From: Pseudomonadota bacterium
GTDB lineage: Bacteria > Pseudomonadota > Gammaproteobacteria > Steroidobacterales > Steroidobacteraceae
NCBI GenBank assembly: GCA_023428645.1
Contig: JAEYXD010000048.1
Location: 1-60,720, forward strand
Direction: 5' to 3'
Length of the DNA: 60,720 nucleotides
Numbering within the stretch: position 1 is the stretch's first letter; each line of letters opens with the position of its first letter. The notes under the pieces were generated by a model, which searched no databases, was not told the origin of the DNA, and was given only the letters and a program-made list of their open reading frames with translations. Shown here one piece after another: positions 10,551-18,848 of the stretch. The translations under genes and the position numbers were made by a program.

Positions 10551-10775
10551 TCAGTGCTGATCGGTGTACGGCAGCAACGCGAGGAAGCGCGCGCGCTTCA
10601 CGGCGACGGCGAGCTGGCGCTGATAGTGCGACTTCGTGCCGGTGATGCGGCTCGGCACGATCTTGCCGGTTTCGGTGATGTAGCTCTTCAGCATGCCGAG
10701 ATCTTTGTAGTCGATCTGCTCGATGCCTTCGGCGGTGAAACGGCAGAACTTGCGGCGGCGGAAAAAACGGGCCAT
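10551..10775 (-). CDS. rpsR: 30S ribosomal protein S18
   Basis: A 74-residue small-subunit protein beginning MARFFRRRKFCRF and ending in the usual ARFLALLPYTDQH. It pairs with S6 on the 16S platform. A single Cys (11) replaces the zinc-binding set found in some paralogues. It sits 24 bases after rpsF; the priB gene found between them in enterobacteria is absent. Confidence 0.97.
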   Translation of the reverse strand: MARFFRRRKFCRFTAEGIEQIDYKDLGMLKSYITETGKIVPSRITGTKSHYQRQLAVAVKRARFLALLPYTDQH

Positions 10776-10799
10776 GTGAGTATTCCTTCGAAGGTGGGT

Positions 10800-11186
10800 T
10801 TAGCGATCAGCCGACGCGGACGGCGCATCATCGCCGTCGTCATCGAAGCTCTCGCGCGCGTTCTCGTCGCTCGCCTTCGCCATCGGCGAAGGTTCGGTGA
10901 CCGCGGCGTCCATCTTGATCACGAGATGACGGAGCACCGCATCGCTGAAGCGGAAAGCGCCGGTCAGTTCGCTCAAGGTCTTGGCATCGCACTCGATGTT
11001 CAGCAGAACGTAGTGCGCCTTGTGGACTTTCGCGATCGGGAACGTGAGCTGACGGCGGCCCCAATCCTCGAGGCGATGAATCGTGCCGTTACCGGCGGCG
11101 ATCATGCTCTTGTAGCGTTCCAGCATCGCCGGAACCTGCTCGCTCTGGTCGGGATGGACCAGGAAAACTATCTCGTAATGTCGCAT
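10800..11186 (-). CDS. rpsF: 30S ribosomal protein S6
   Basis: A 128-residue protein with the canonical start MRHYEIVFLVHPDQSEQ and the EDWGRRQLTFPI and HYVLLNIEC strands. The C-terminal tail is acidic/serine-rich (DDDGDDAPSASADR), as often seen in S6. In E. coli this tail is a target of RimK glutamylation; no rimK is in the window. A strong GAGGAG Shine-Dalgarno lies 5-6 bases before the ATG. Two hairpins lie just upstream and may be an autoregulatory leader. Confidence 0.97.
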   Translation of the reverse strand: MRHYEIVFLVHPDQSEQVPAMLERYKSMIAAGNGTIHRLEDWGRRQLTFPIAKVHKAHYVLLNIECDAKTLSELTGAFRFSDAVLRHLVIKMDAAVTEPSPMAKASDENARESFDDDGDDAPSASADR

Positions 11187-11203
11187 TGCTGCTCCTCATG
11201 GGT

Positions 11204-11288
11204 TTGCCGCCCGCTTCGAGGTCGGTGCGGCAAGGAGTGATCGAAGGGTGATCCGCCTGGCCCTGTGGAGGCCAAACGGGCCGCGGAT
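11204..11288 (-). promoter_or_regulatory. rpsF leader with two hairpins, candidate S6:S18 autoregulatory site
   Basis: On the minus strand, immediately before the rpsF Shine-Dalgarno, a hairpin has perfect arms TTGCCGC/GCGGCAA (11233-11227 and 11210-11204). They enclose an ACCGA bulge-like segment and a small CC/GG helix. Further upstream (11288-11251) a longer hairpin pairs ATCCGC-GGCCC with GGGCC-GCGGAT around a two-base bulge. The S6:S18 complex is known to bind rpsF leaders with a bulged CCG, so the first hairpin fits that pattern. The assignment is by pattern only. Confidence 0.4.
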
Positions 11289-11310
11289 ACTACTGGAAAG
11301 GCCCCGCGAC

Positions 11311-11482
11311 CGCCAGCGACCCCTCCCGCGTAGCGAGCGATCCCCCCACGTTGCGGGGAGACGGCCAGCGATCCCCTCCCCCGCATAGCGGGGGAGGGTC
11401 AGGGAGGGGGCCTCTCGGGAATATGAATGCGCGATCCGCAGAGCCCCCATCCCGGCCTTCCCCCCGCTTCGCGGGAAAGGGG
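11311..11482. repeat. Cluster of GC-rich inverted repeat units in rpsF-rlmB gap
   Basis: The roughly 300-base gap between rpsF and rlmB is filled mostly by this cluster. The best unit has perfect 11-base arms CCCTCCCCCGC (11374-11384) and GCGGGGGAGGG (11388-11398) around ATA, followed by a tail TCAGGGAGGGGGCC. A diverged direct copy starts near 11311: GCCAGCGAcCCCTCCC recurs at about 11364 as GCCAGCGAtCCCCTCCC. A reversed, imperfect unit lies at 11443-11482 (CCTTCCCCCCGC ... GCGGGAAAGG). Related copies are at 44200, 47131 and 52232. Such palindromes resemble REP/ERIC-like intergenic elements. Confidence 0.8.
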
Positions 11483-11487
11483 CGAAG

Positions 11488-12228
11488 TCATCGGCGCTGG
11501 CGCAGGGCTTCGTAAAGCACGACCCCCGTCGCGACCGAGACATTCAGGCTTTCGACGGTCCCGAGCATGGGGATTTTCGTCAGCACGTCACAGTTTTCCT
11601 TCGTCAGGCGACGCAACCCCGGCCCCTCGGCGCCGAGAACGATCGCCAGCGGACCCTTCAGATCGAGGTCGTACACCGTCTTGTCGGCCTCGTCGTCGGT
11701 GCCCACGACCCAGATGTTGCGCTCCTTCAGCTGCTTCAGCGTGCGCGCGAGATTCACGATCTGAAACAGCGGCACTGTCTCTGCGGCGCCAGAGGCCACC
11801 TTCCTCACGATCGGCGTCAATCCGGCGGCGCGGTCGCGCGGCACGATCACAGCCGTGACGCCGGCCGCATCGGCCGTACGCAGGCACGCCCCGAGATTGT
11901 GAGGATCCTGGACGCCGTCGAGGACGAGCAGGAACGGCGGTTCGGTGAGCTTGTCGAGCAGATCGTCGAGCGCGCCTTCCCCGAGCACGCCGGCCGGCTT
12001 CACATAGAGGCACGCCCCTTGATGCCGCTCCGCGCCCGCAAGCCGATCGAGATCCTTGCCCTCGCGCGCTTCGATCGGCAAGTGAGCGGCCCGCGCCAGC
12101 TTCAGCAGCTCGGTTACGCGCGCGTCGTCCCTGCCCTTCTGCACGATCAGGCGGATCGCGCGGTCCGGCCGTTGCGTCAGCAGCGAGCGCACCGCATGCA
12201 GACCGAAAATGATGCTGTCCTCGCTCAT
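11488..12228 (-). CDS. rlmB: 23S rRNA (guanosine-2'-O-)-methyltransferase RlmB
   Basis: A 246-residue SPOUT methyltransferase that 2'-O-methylates a guanosine (G2251 in E. coli) of 23S rRNA. The N-terminal substrate-binding domain starts at MSEDSIIFGLHAVRSLL. The three SpoU motifs follow: DPHNLGACLRTADAAG, IVLGAEGPGL and SLNVSVATGVVLYE. Its ATG overlaps the rnr stop by four bases (ATGA), so I reject the much longer open frame running upstream through rnr. Confidence 0.96.
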   Translation of the reverse strand: MSEDSIIFGLHAVRSLLTQRPDRAIRLIVQKGRDDARVTELLKLARAAHLPIEAREGKDLDRLAGAERHQGACLYVKPAGVLGEGALDDLLDKLTEPPFLLVLDGVQDPHNLGACLRTADAAGVTAVIVPRDRAAGLTPIVRKVASGAAETVPLFQIVNLARTLKQLKERNIWVVGTDDEADKTVYDLDLKGPLAIVLGAEGPGLRRLTKENCDVLTKIPMLGTVESLNVSVATGVVLYEALRQRR

Positions 12229-14459
12229 CGGCGCCCCCGGCGTCGCGCCCACGGGCCGCGTATCAAGCGCTCTTCGGCGCGCACCTCCGCGAGCTCGAAA
12301 TCGATCTTGCGCTCGTCGATGACGACGTTCACGAGCCGCACGCGCAAATGATCTCCAAGCCTGAACGTGCGTCCGCTGCGCGCGCCGACGATGCGGAAAC
12401 CGCTGCGATCGCGCGAGAAATAGTCGGCGCCGAGCGAGCTCACGTGCACGAGGCCGTCGATCTGCAGGCCTTTCACCTGGACGAACAGACCGAAGTCGAC
12501 CACACCCGTGACGAGCGCATCGAACTCCTCGCCGATCTGATGCTGCATGTACTCGCACTTGAGCCACGACATCGCGTCGCGCGTCGCTTCGTCGGCGCGA
12601 CGTTCGGTCATCGAGCTCTGCTGCCCGATCTCCGCGATGCGCGCGCCGGTCCAGGGGAAGTCCGCGGCGCTTCCGCCGCGCAATACGTGGCGGATGCCCC
12701 GATGCACCATGAGATCCGGATAGCGGCGGATCGGCGAGGTGAAGTGCGCGTATTCGGCGAGCGCCAGGCCGAAGTGGCCGATGTTCTCGGGCTGATAGAC
12801 CGCCTGCGGCAGCGACCGCACCACGACCGTCTGAATCAGATGCGCCTCCTCGTTCGCGATCACCTTCTGCAGCACCGCGCCGATGTCCTTCGGCTCGAGC
12901 AAGCGATCGACGGGCAACTGGATGCCAAAACCATTCAGGAACTGCCGCAGCTGCTGCAGCTTCTCTTCCTCCGGCTGGCCGTGCACGCGGTACAGCGTCG
13001 GGATCCGATGCTTCTTCAGAAAACGCGCCGCCTCGACGTTCGCGGCGATCATGCATTCCTCGATCAAGCGATGCGCGTCGTTGCGCGGCTGCTCGACGAG
13101 CGCCGCGATGCGGCCGTCCGCGCCGAAATGCACCTTCAACTCCGGCGCGTCGAAGTCGAGCGCCCCGCGATTCGCACGGGCGGCCGCGAAGGCGCGATAG
13201 ACGGCATGCAGATTCGTCAGCTGCTCGCCGGCCGCGACGACCTGCGGCTCGTGCGGCGCCGTCGGGTTCGCGAGATACGCCGCGACCTTCGTGTACGTCA
13301 GCCGCGCCGAGGAGCGCATCAGGCCTTCGAAAAAGCGCGCCCGCGTGACTTTGCCGCGCGCATCCACCTTCATCTCGCACGCAAGGCACAGGCGATCCAC
13401 GTGCGGATTGAGCGAGCACAGCCCGTTCGACAGCGCCTCGGGGAGCATCGGCAGCACGCGATTCGGAAAATAGACGGACGTGCCGCGATGCAAGGCTTCC
13501 TGATCGAGCGCGGTGCCATGCTCGACGTACGAGGCGACATCCGCGATGGCGACGATCAGCCGCCAACCGCCGCGCGTCGGCTCGCACCAGACGGCGTCGT
13601 CGAAATCGCGTGCGTCCTCGCCGTCGATCGTCACGAGCGGCAGATCGCGAATGTCCTCGCGCCCGCGCTTGGCCGCGGCGCTGACCGCATGCCCGAAGCT
13701 CTCCGCCTGCTTGATCGCGTCGGTCGGGAACTCGAACGGCAGACCGTGCGAGTGGATCGCGATATCCGTTTCCATGCCGGGCGCGGCGTGCTCGCCGAGC
13801 ACGCGCGTGATGTGGCCGAGTGGCTGCGCGGTGCGGGTCGGCGGCTCGATCAGCTTGAGCAGCACGACCTGGCCGGCGCGCGCGCCGCCGAGCCGATCGC
13901 GCGGCACGAGCACTCGATGACTGATGCGCGGATTATCGGGAACGACATAGTTGATCTGTGCTTCCTCGTACAGGCGGCCGACGATTTCTTGCGTGCCGCG
14001 CTCGAGCACTTCGACGACGGAGCCTTCGAGCCGGCCGCGCTGATCCTTGCCGCTCACGCGCGCGGCGACGCGATCACCGTGCATGATTTCGCGCATTTGC
14101 CGGTACGGCAGGATCACCGGTGCCGATCTGTCGTCCGGATGCAGAATGCCGTAGCCGTCGCGATGGCCGACGACCGTGCCGACGATGAGCGGCAAACGCT
14201 CGCGCAGGCACAGCTCGTTGCGGCGATTGCGCACGAGCTCGCCGCCCTGGAGCAGCGCCTCGACCTCGGAATGCAGGCGCTTGCGCGCCGCTGGCGAGCT
14301 TGCTTGCACGATCGTCTGCAGTTCCTCGAACAGCAGCGGCCGACCCGCTTCACGCAAAGCATCGGTGATGTTCTGTGGGCCATGCGCGCTCGCCTGTCGA
14401 GCTGGGCGGGGCTGTGAGTTGCTCTTTTTTTGTTTCGTCGTTTTCGTTTTTCGTTTCAC
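12225..14459 (-). CDS. rnr: Ribonuclease R
   Basis: A 744-residue processive 3'-5' exoribonuclease for structured RNA. It has an N-terminal helix-turn-helix-like segment, cold-shock domains (about 80-240), an RNB catalytic domain with DGEDARDFDDAV near 278, and a C-terminal S1 domain (about 630-715). It is shorter than E. coli RNase R because the long basic tail is reduced to a few arginines. Instead the N-terminus is lysine-rich (KRKTKTTKQKKS), encoded by an AT-rich patch. The start is GTG at 14459. rnr-rlmB follows the E. coli order, though here FGE and tRNA-Leu separate it from purA. Confidence 0.95.
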   Translation of the reverse strand: MKRKTKTTKQKKSNSQPRPARQASAHGPQNITDALREAGRPLLFEELQTIVQASSPAARKRLHSEVEALLQGGELVRNRRNELCLRERLPLIVGTVVGHRDGYGILHPDDRSAPVILPYRQMREIMHGDRVAARVSGKDQRGRLEGSVVEVLERGTQEIVGRLYEEAQINYVVPDNPRISHRVLVPRDRLGGARAGQVVLLKLIEPPTRTAQPLGHITRVLGEHAAPGMETDIAIHSHGLPFEFPTDAIKQAESFGHAVSAAAKRGREDIRDLPLVTIDGEDARDFDDAVWCEPTRGGWRLIVAIADVASYVEHGTALDQEALHRGTSVYFPNRVLPMLPEALSNGLCSLNPHVDRLCLACEMKVDARGKVTRARFFEGLMRSSARLTYTKVAAYLANPTAPHEPQVVAAGEQLTNLHAVYRAFAAARANRGALDFDAPELKVHFGADGRIAALVEQPRNDAHRLIEECMIAANVEAARFLKKHRIPTLYRVHGQPEEEKLQQLRQFLNGFGIQLPVDRLLEPKDIGAVLQKVIANEEAHLIQTVVVRSLPQAVYQPENIGHFGLALAEYAHFTSPIRRYPDLMVHRGIRHVLRGGSAADFPWTGARIAEIGQQSSMTERRADEATRDAMSWLKCEYMQHQIGEEFDALVTGVVDFGLFVQVKGLQIDGLVHVSSLGADYFSRDRSGFRIVGARSGRTFRLGDHLRVRLVNVVIDERKIDFELAEVRAEERLIRGPWARRRGRR

Positions 14460-14495
14460 TCGTTCAAATCCTTGGTGTTCGCACGCGAAGTGCGA

Positions 14496-14524
14496 TTGAC
14501 ACCCTATAGGGCCATCGGTACATT
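14496..14524 (+). promoter_or_regulatory. sigma70-type promoter of tRNA-Leu
   Basis: A perfect -35 TTGACA (14496-14501) and a -10-like TACATT (14519-14524) are separated by 17 bases, about 54 bases before the mature tRNA end. T-rich sequence at 14421-14455 lies further upstream, inside the divergent rnr 5' end. Confidence 0.65.
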
Positions 14525-14578
14525 GGCGCGCCTTGCGAAAGCCCCTCGGTAAACCGAAGCTTTCGCGTTCCCCTCAAT

Positions 14579-14663
14579 GCCCAGGTGGCGGAACTGGTAG
14601 ACGCGCTGGTTTCAGGTACCAGTGGAGCGATCCGTGGAGGTTCGAGTCCTCTCCTGGGCACCA
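14579..14663 (+). tRNA. tRNA-Leu (anticodon CAG)
   Basis: The 85-nt cloverleaf has acceptor GCCCAGG pairing CCTGGGC and an encoded CCA (14661-14663). The anticodon stem is CTGGT/ACCAG with loop TTCAGGT, giving anticodon CAG, which reads CTG, expected to be a major leucine codon in so GC-rich a genome. There is a class II variable arm, and the T-loop is TTCGAGT. No intrinsic terminator is obvious after it; the 284 bases up to the next gene (14664-14947) show nothing I can identify. Confidence 0.95.
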
Positions 14664-14947
14664 TTTGAGCCGTCCGGCTCATCTCGTTGCGTTGATGCGC
14701 ATCTGCGTAGCGCCCTTGGTTTCAAGGGCGCCTTATGCATTTCCGCGACGCTGCCTTCGTGGCATCACCGACTCACGTTCATGCCACTTTCGATACGTGG
14801 CACCGCCGTGAAAGCCTCTGCGGCAATGACGAGGTTCCGAGGCCGACAGCATACAGGCTCGACGCGAGACGTGGCGATCAACGCCGTGTCGAACGATCTC
14901 GTACGAGTGGTTTCGCGCGCGTCACCGCCTCACGAACACTCGAGCGA

Positions 14948-15277
14948 CTAATGAAAATCAAAATCGCCGCCCGGCTTCGGCGTGGGCGCGGGGTTCTTCT
15001 CGTTTTCGAGCGCCTTGCTCGAGATCGCTTCATACAAGTCGCCCATGCGTCGTACCACATCCTGGTACTGCGGCAACTTCTCGGCCAAGCGCTTCGCCTC
15101 GGCGGATTCGCTCGACACGCGTTTCAGAAACTGGGTGTCGTAGCTCGACAACCGTTCGCCGCGATCGACCTTTTCCTTGAGCTTCAAGGCAAACGGCAGA
15201 CGCTCATTCTCCAAGCGCATGAGCAGTACCTGCGCGACGCCACGGTCGCGTCTGGATTCTTTCGAGGTGTCTCGCAT
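14948..15277 (-). CDS. Conserved hypothetical protein (109 aa)
   Basis: A small soluble, charged, mostly helical protein with no signal or membrane segment. The core VLLMRLENERLPFALKL ... KVDRGERLSSYDTQFL ... KLPQYQDVV resembles uncharacterised small proteins I have seen in proteobacterial genomes. The C-terminus is a Pro/Gly tail (PTPKPGGDFDFH). It starts 18 bases after the formylglycine-generating enzyme gene and is probably co-transcribed with it. Function is unknown; codon use supports a real gene. Confidence 0.65.
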   Translation of the reverse strand: MRDTSKESRRDRGVAQVLLMRLENERLPFALKLKEKVDRGERLSSYDTQFLKRVSSESAEAKRLAEKLPQYQDVVRRMGDLYEAISSKALENEKNPAPTPKPGGDFDFH

Positions 15278-15295
15278 GACTCTTCTCCGCGCGCG

Positions 15296-16207
15296 TCAGA
15301 TCACGGCATGCTCGCCGCGCACGACGCATCGAAAACCGAGATGAAAGGTCGACATATCGAGATCCTGCGCCATGCGCGCGGCCGGCCGATAGCGATGGCA
15401 ATCATGCTGCGCGCACAGGAACGAGCCGCCCTTCATGACTTTGCGCGGCCTGTCGCGTTGCGTCCGTGACTCAAAGGGATCTTGGCGCGGACCGCCGCGG
15501 GGATTGCTGATCGTGCAGCACGGCTTTACGGGCTTCGCGTGCTCCCGGTACCAATCCGTCGTCCATTGCCAAACGTTTCCGGCCATGTCGTACAAGCCGT
15601 AGCCGTTGCTGGAAAACGCTCCCACCGGCGTAGTCCATTCGTAGCCGCTGTACCGCTGCTGACCTTGCCAGGGACCTGCCATGAAGCTGTCGGGCGCGTA
15701 CTCATCACCCCACGTGAACTCGGCGCCATCGAGCCCGCCGCGAGCGGCGAATTCCCACTCCGCTTCGGTCGGCAGCGACTTGTTCGCCCATTCGGCATAG
15801 GCCAGCGCATCGTAGAAGCTCACGTGCACGACGGGATGGCTCCAACGTCCTTTCAGCGAGCTGTCGGGTCCGTGTGGGTGCATCCAATCCGCGCCAGGCA
15901 CGTAGGTCCACCAGCCGGCCTGATGCCGCGCATCCGCAGACCCAGAAGGCTTACGAAACAGGACGGATGCGGGGACGAGAAGCTCTGGTCGCAGATGCGG
16001 ATACATCGCCGCTTCCACGGGGCGCTCAGCCGTCGTGACATAGCCCGTGTCGTCGACGAATTCCCGGAACAGCGCATTGGTCACGGGACATCGATCCATC
16101 AAGAACGGAGCGACGCGGACGCGACGCGCCGGCGCTTCCTCCGGGTAATGCGTGTCGGATCCCATCAGGAACATGCCACCCGGGATCTCGACCATGTCGA
16201 TGTGCAT
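15296..16207 (-). CDS. Formylglycine-generating enzyme (SUMF1/EgtB-type) family protein
   Basis: A 303-residue FGE-sulfatase domain protein starting MHIDMVEIPGGMFLMGSD. Landmarks are RPVTNALFREF-like and LPTEAEWEFAARGG segments, GNVWQWT, and the C-terminal GGSFLCAQHDCHRYR. The latter keeps two cysteines spaced as in the catalytic pair of human SUMF1 (C-x4-C), so oxidation of a sulfatase cysteine to formylglycine is plausible. A GAGG Shine-Dalgarno eight bases before ATG 16207 fixes the start; a 68-codon upstream extension is rejected. No sulfatase gene is in the window. It replaces nsrR in the usual purA-nsrR-rnr order. Confidence 0.88.
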   Translation of the reverse strand: MHIDMVEIPGGMFLMGSDTHYPEEAPARRVRVAPFLMDRCPVTNALFREFVDDTGYVTTAERPVEAAMYPHLRPELLVPASVLFRKPSGSADARHQAGWWTYVPGADWMHPHGPDSSLKGRWSHPVVHVSFYDALAYAEWANKSLPTEAEWEFAARGGLDGAEFTWGDEYAPDSFMAGPWQGQQRYSGYEWTTPVGAFSSNGYGLYDMAGNVWQWTTDWYREHAKPVKPCCTISNPRGGPRQDPFESRTQRDRPRKVMKGGSFLCAQHDCHRYRPAARMAQDLDMSTFHLGFRCVVRGEHAVI

Positions 16208-16450
16208 GGCGATAACCTCGCGACCCGTGAGCATGTGGCCACGCGAGCGCGCGATCGACCAATCCGTACGACGGGCAAGCCGCGCGAATCGTCCCTCATT
16301 GGCACCGTCGATGTGTGCAGCGCGGCACCCGGTGGGGCAACGCTCGGGACGCGGAACCGCCAGCGCTTCGCGCGGCTTTCTCCGACGCAAACCGGCGGAC
16401 AAGACGTGCATGCTCCCGCTCGTCGCAGGACGAGCAGGAGCATGGTGAGT

Positions 16451-17743
16451 TCAGTCGAAGGGATGTTTCAGGACGATCGTCTCGGTGCGATCCGGTCCGG
16501 TGGAAATGATTGCGATCGGCGCACCGACGAGCACTTCCAGACGACGCAGATACGCTTGCGCTGCCTTCGGCAGATCCTCGAACGTCTTCACGCCAAACGT
16601 GCTCTCCTGCCAACCGGCGTGCTCTTCGTAGATCGGCTCGCAGATCGCCATCGCTTCCGCGCCGACCGGCAGGATGTCGCGGCGCTCGCCACGCACCTTG
16701 TAGCCGACGGCAACCCGCACCGTGTCAAGCCCGTCGAGCACGTCGAGCTTCGTGATGCACAGGCCCGAGATGCCATTCAACTCGACGACACGCTTCAAGC
16801 TCGCCGCATCGAACCAGCCGCAGCGGCGCGGACGGCCCGTCACCGAGCCGTATTCGTTGCCCTTCACGCGCAGACGCTCGCCGACTTCATCGTCGAGCTC
16901 CGTCGGGAACGGGCCGCTGCCGACACGCGTCGCATAGGCCTTCGCGACCCCGAGCACGTAGCTCAACTGCTGCGGACCCACGCCGACGCCGGCGCATGCC
17001 TGCCCCGCGACGCAGTTGCTCGAAGTCACGAACGGATACGTGCCGTGATCGATATCGAGCAGCGCGGCCTGCGCGCCCTCGAACAACAGCCGCTTGCCGG
17101 CACGCACCATCGCGTTCACTTCGGCCGAGACATCGGCGGCCATCGGCCGCAGACGCTCGGCGAGTTCCAACGCCTCATCGAGCGTGCGCTGAAAATCGAC
17201 CGGCTCGACCTTGAAGTAATTGCGCAGGACGAAGTTGTGATAGTCGAGCACTTCGCCGAGCTTCGCCGCGAAGCGCTCGCGCGCGAACAGGTCCTGCACG
17301 CGGATCGCACGGCGCGCCACCTTGTCTTCGTACGCGGGGCCGATGCCGCGCCCCGTCGTGCCGATCTTGGCGGCGCCCATGGCCGCTTCGCGCGCCTGAT
17401 CGAGCGCAATGTGATGCGGCAGGATCAACGGACAGGCCTCGGAAATGCGCAACCGCTTCGTAACGTCGACACCGGCGCGCTCGAGTTCGCCAATCTCGTC
17501 GAACAACGCCTTCGGCGACAGCACGACGCCGTTGCCGATGAAGCACGTCACGGAGTCGTGGAGGATGCCCGAAGGAATGAGGCGCAAGATCGTCTTGCGC
17601 CCGTTGATGACCAGCGTGTGGCCGGCGTTGTGGCCGCCTTGGAACCGCACGACGCCCGCGACGCGATCGGTCAAGAGATCGACGATCTTGCCCTTGCCTT
17701 CGTCACCCCACTGGGCGCCGATGACGACTACGTTCTTGCTCAT
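16451..17743 (-). CDS. purA: Adenylosuccinate synthetase
   Basis: A 430-residue GTP-dependent enzyme converting IMP and aspartate to adenylosuccinate, the first committed step to AMP. The catalytic loop QWGDEGKGK (11-19), GHNAGHT histidine segment and TTGRGIGPAYEDK are intact. It lies 15 bases after the yjeT-like gene at the end of the hflX-hflK-hflC-yjeT-purA run. The 243 bases between it and the downstream FGE gene hold no further gene. Confidence 0.97.
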   Translation of the reverse strand: MSKNVVVIGAQWGDEGKGKIVDLLTDRVAGVVRFQGGHNAGHTLVINGRKTILRLIPSGILHDSVTCFIGNGVVLSPKALFDEIGELERAGVDVTKRLRISEACPLILPHHIALDQAREAAMGAAKIGTTGRGIGPAYEDKVARRAIRVQDLFARERFAAKLGEVLDYHNFVLRNYFKVEPVDFQRTLDEALELAERLRPMAADVSAEVNAMVRAGKRLLFEGAQAALLDIDHGTYPFVTSSNCVAGQACAGVGVGPQQLSYVLGVAKAYATRVGSGPFPTELDDEVGERLRVKGNEYGSVTGRPRRCGWFDAASLKRVVELNGISGLCITKLDVLDGLDTVRVAVGYKVRGERRDILPVGAEAMAICEPIYEEHAGWQESTFGVKTFEDLPKAAQAYLRRLEVLVGAPIAIISTGPDRTETIVLKHPFD

Positions 17744-17758
17744 GGTGAATTGGCGCCG

Positions 17759-17950
17759 TTAAGCGCGGACGAGAAATAAGAGGAAGAGGCCCGCCATCAT
17801 GCTCGCGAGGCCGCTGATGCGCAGCTGCTTGTCGGACGACTGAGCGAACGACAGCAGCATGCGCCTCATGAAGGAGGGGTTGAGAAACGGCATGACGCCT
17901 TCGATGACGAGATAAAGGGCGAACGCCGCGAGTAGATCGGACCACTGCAT
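17759..17950 (-). CDS. DUF2065 (YjeT-like) small membrane protein
   Basis: A 63-residue protein with two hydrophobic helices around a basic centre: LLAAFALYLVIEGVMPFLNP and ISGLASMMAGLFLLFLV. The sequence and its position between hflC and purA match the YjeT/DUF2065 family. Function is unknown; the position suggests a link to the HflKC complex at the inner membrane. Confidence 0.9.
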   Translation of the reverse strand: MQWSDLLAAFALYLVIEGVMPFLNPSFMRRMLLSFAQSSDKQLRISGLASMMAGLFLLFLVRA

Positions 17951-17966
17951 GACGTTCGCCGCAAGC

Positions 17967-18848
17967 TTATCGCGTCGACGAACGAGTCGAACGGTTCAGA
18001 TACTTGAAGAAGTCGCTGTCCGGCGAAATCACCAGCACATCGCTCTGCGTACCGAGGGATTTCCTGTACGCCTCCAAGCTGCGGTAGAACGCGTAGAACT
18101 CCGCATTGCGCGAATAGGCACGCGAATAGACCTCCGCGGACTTCGCATCGCCCTCACCGCGCACGATCTGGGCCTCGCGATTCGCGGTCGCCAGAATTTC
18201 GGTGCGCTCGCGATCGGCCTCGGCCTTCAGCTTTTCATGGTTCTCGGCGCCCTCGGCGCGCAACTGCTTCGCCTGACGCGCGAAGTCCTGACGCATGCGG
18301 GCGAACACGGACTCGCTCACCTCTTCCGGCAGATCGATCTTCTTCACGCGAACGTCGATCAATTGCAGACCCAGGCCGCTCGTGCCCGCATCCGCGACCT
18401 TCAGGATCTCGCCCGTGAACTCATTGCGCTCCGCGGCGACGACCTGCTGAATCGTGCGGCGCGCGATCACGCCCTTGATACCGTCCTTCACGATGCTGCC
18501 GAGGCGTCCGGCCGCCACTTCCTCGTCGCCGCCTTGCGTGGCCTGGTAATAGCGGCCCACGTCGGCGATGCGATATTTCGCGTAGAAGTCGATGCGCAGG
18601 ATCTTGCCTTCGCTCGTGAGGAACTGCTCCGACGGGTACGTGCGCGATTGAATCCGCTTGTCGAACTTGCGCACGTTGTTGACGACCGGAACCATGAAAT
18701 GCAGGCCCGGCGAATAATCCGCATTGACGATCTTGCCGAAGCTGAACTTGATGGCGAGCTCGGTCTCGCGCACGGTGAATGCAGCCATCGCGATGATGAT
18801 CGCGACCGCCGCGGCACCGATCAGAACCATGACCCCTCGATTGCCCAT
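17967..18848 (-). CDS. hflC: HflC, FtsH-associated membrane protein
   Basis: A 293-residue SPFH/band-7 protein. One N-terminal membrane anchor (about 6-25) is followed by the periplasmic SPFH domain and a long helical C-terminal region. With HflK it forms the ring around FtsH that tunes membrane-protein degradation. Its ATG overlaps the hflK stop by one base (TGATG), indicating coupled translation and 1:1 production. Confidence 0.95.
   Translation of the reverse strand: MGNRGVMVLIGAAAVAIIIAMAAFTVRETELAIKFSFGKIVNADYSPGLHFMVPVVNNVRKFDKRIQSRTYPSEQFLTSEGKILRIDFYAKYRIADVGRYYQATQGGDEEVAAGRLGSIVKDGIKGVIARRTIQQVVAAERNEFTGEILKVADAGTSGLGLQLIDVRVKKIDLPEEVSESVFARMRQDFARQAKQLRAEGAENHEKLKAEADRERTEILATANREAQIVRGEGDAKSAEVYSRAYSRNAEFYAFYRSLEAYRKSLGTQSDVLVISPDSDFFKYLNRSTRSSTR

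Noticed and set aside
12348..14417. A plus-strand frame of 689 codons antisense to rnr
   Set aside because: Composition of a GC-driven shadow. RNase R domains are intact on the other strand.
15482..17779. A plus-strand frame of 765 codons antisense to the FGE gene and purA
   Set aside because: No motif. It mirrors two clear genes.
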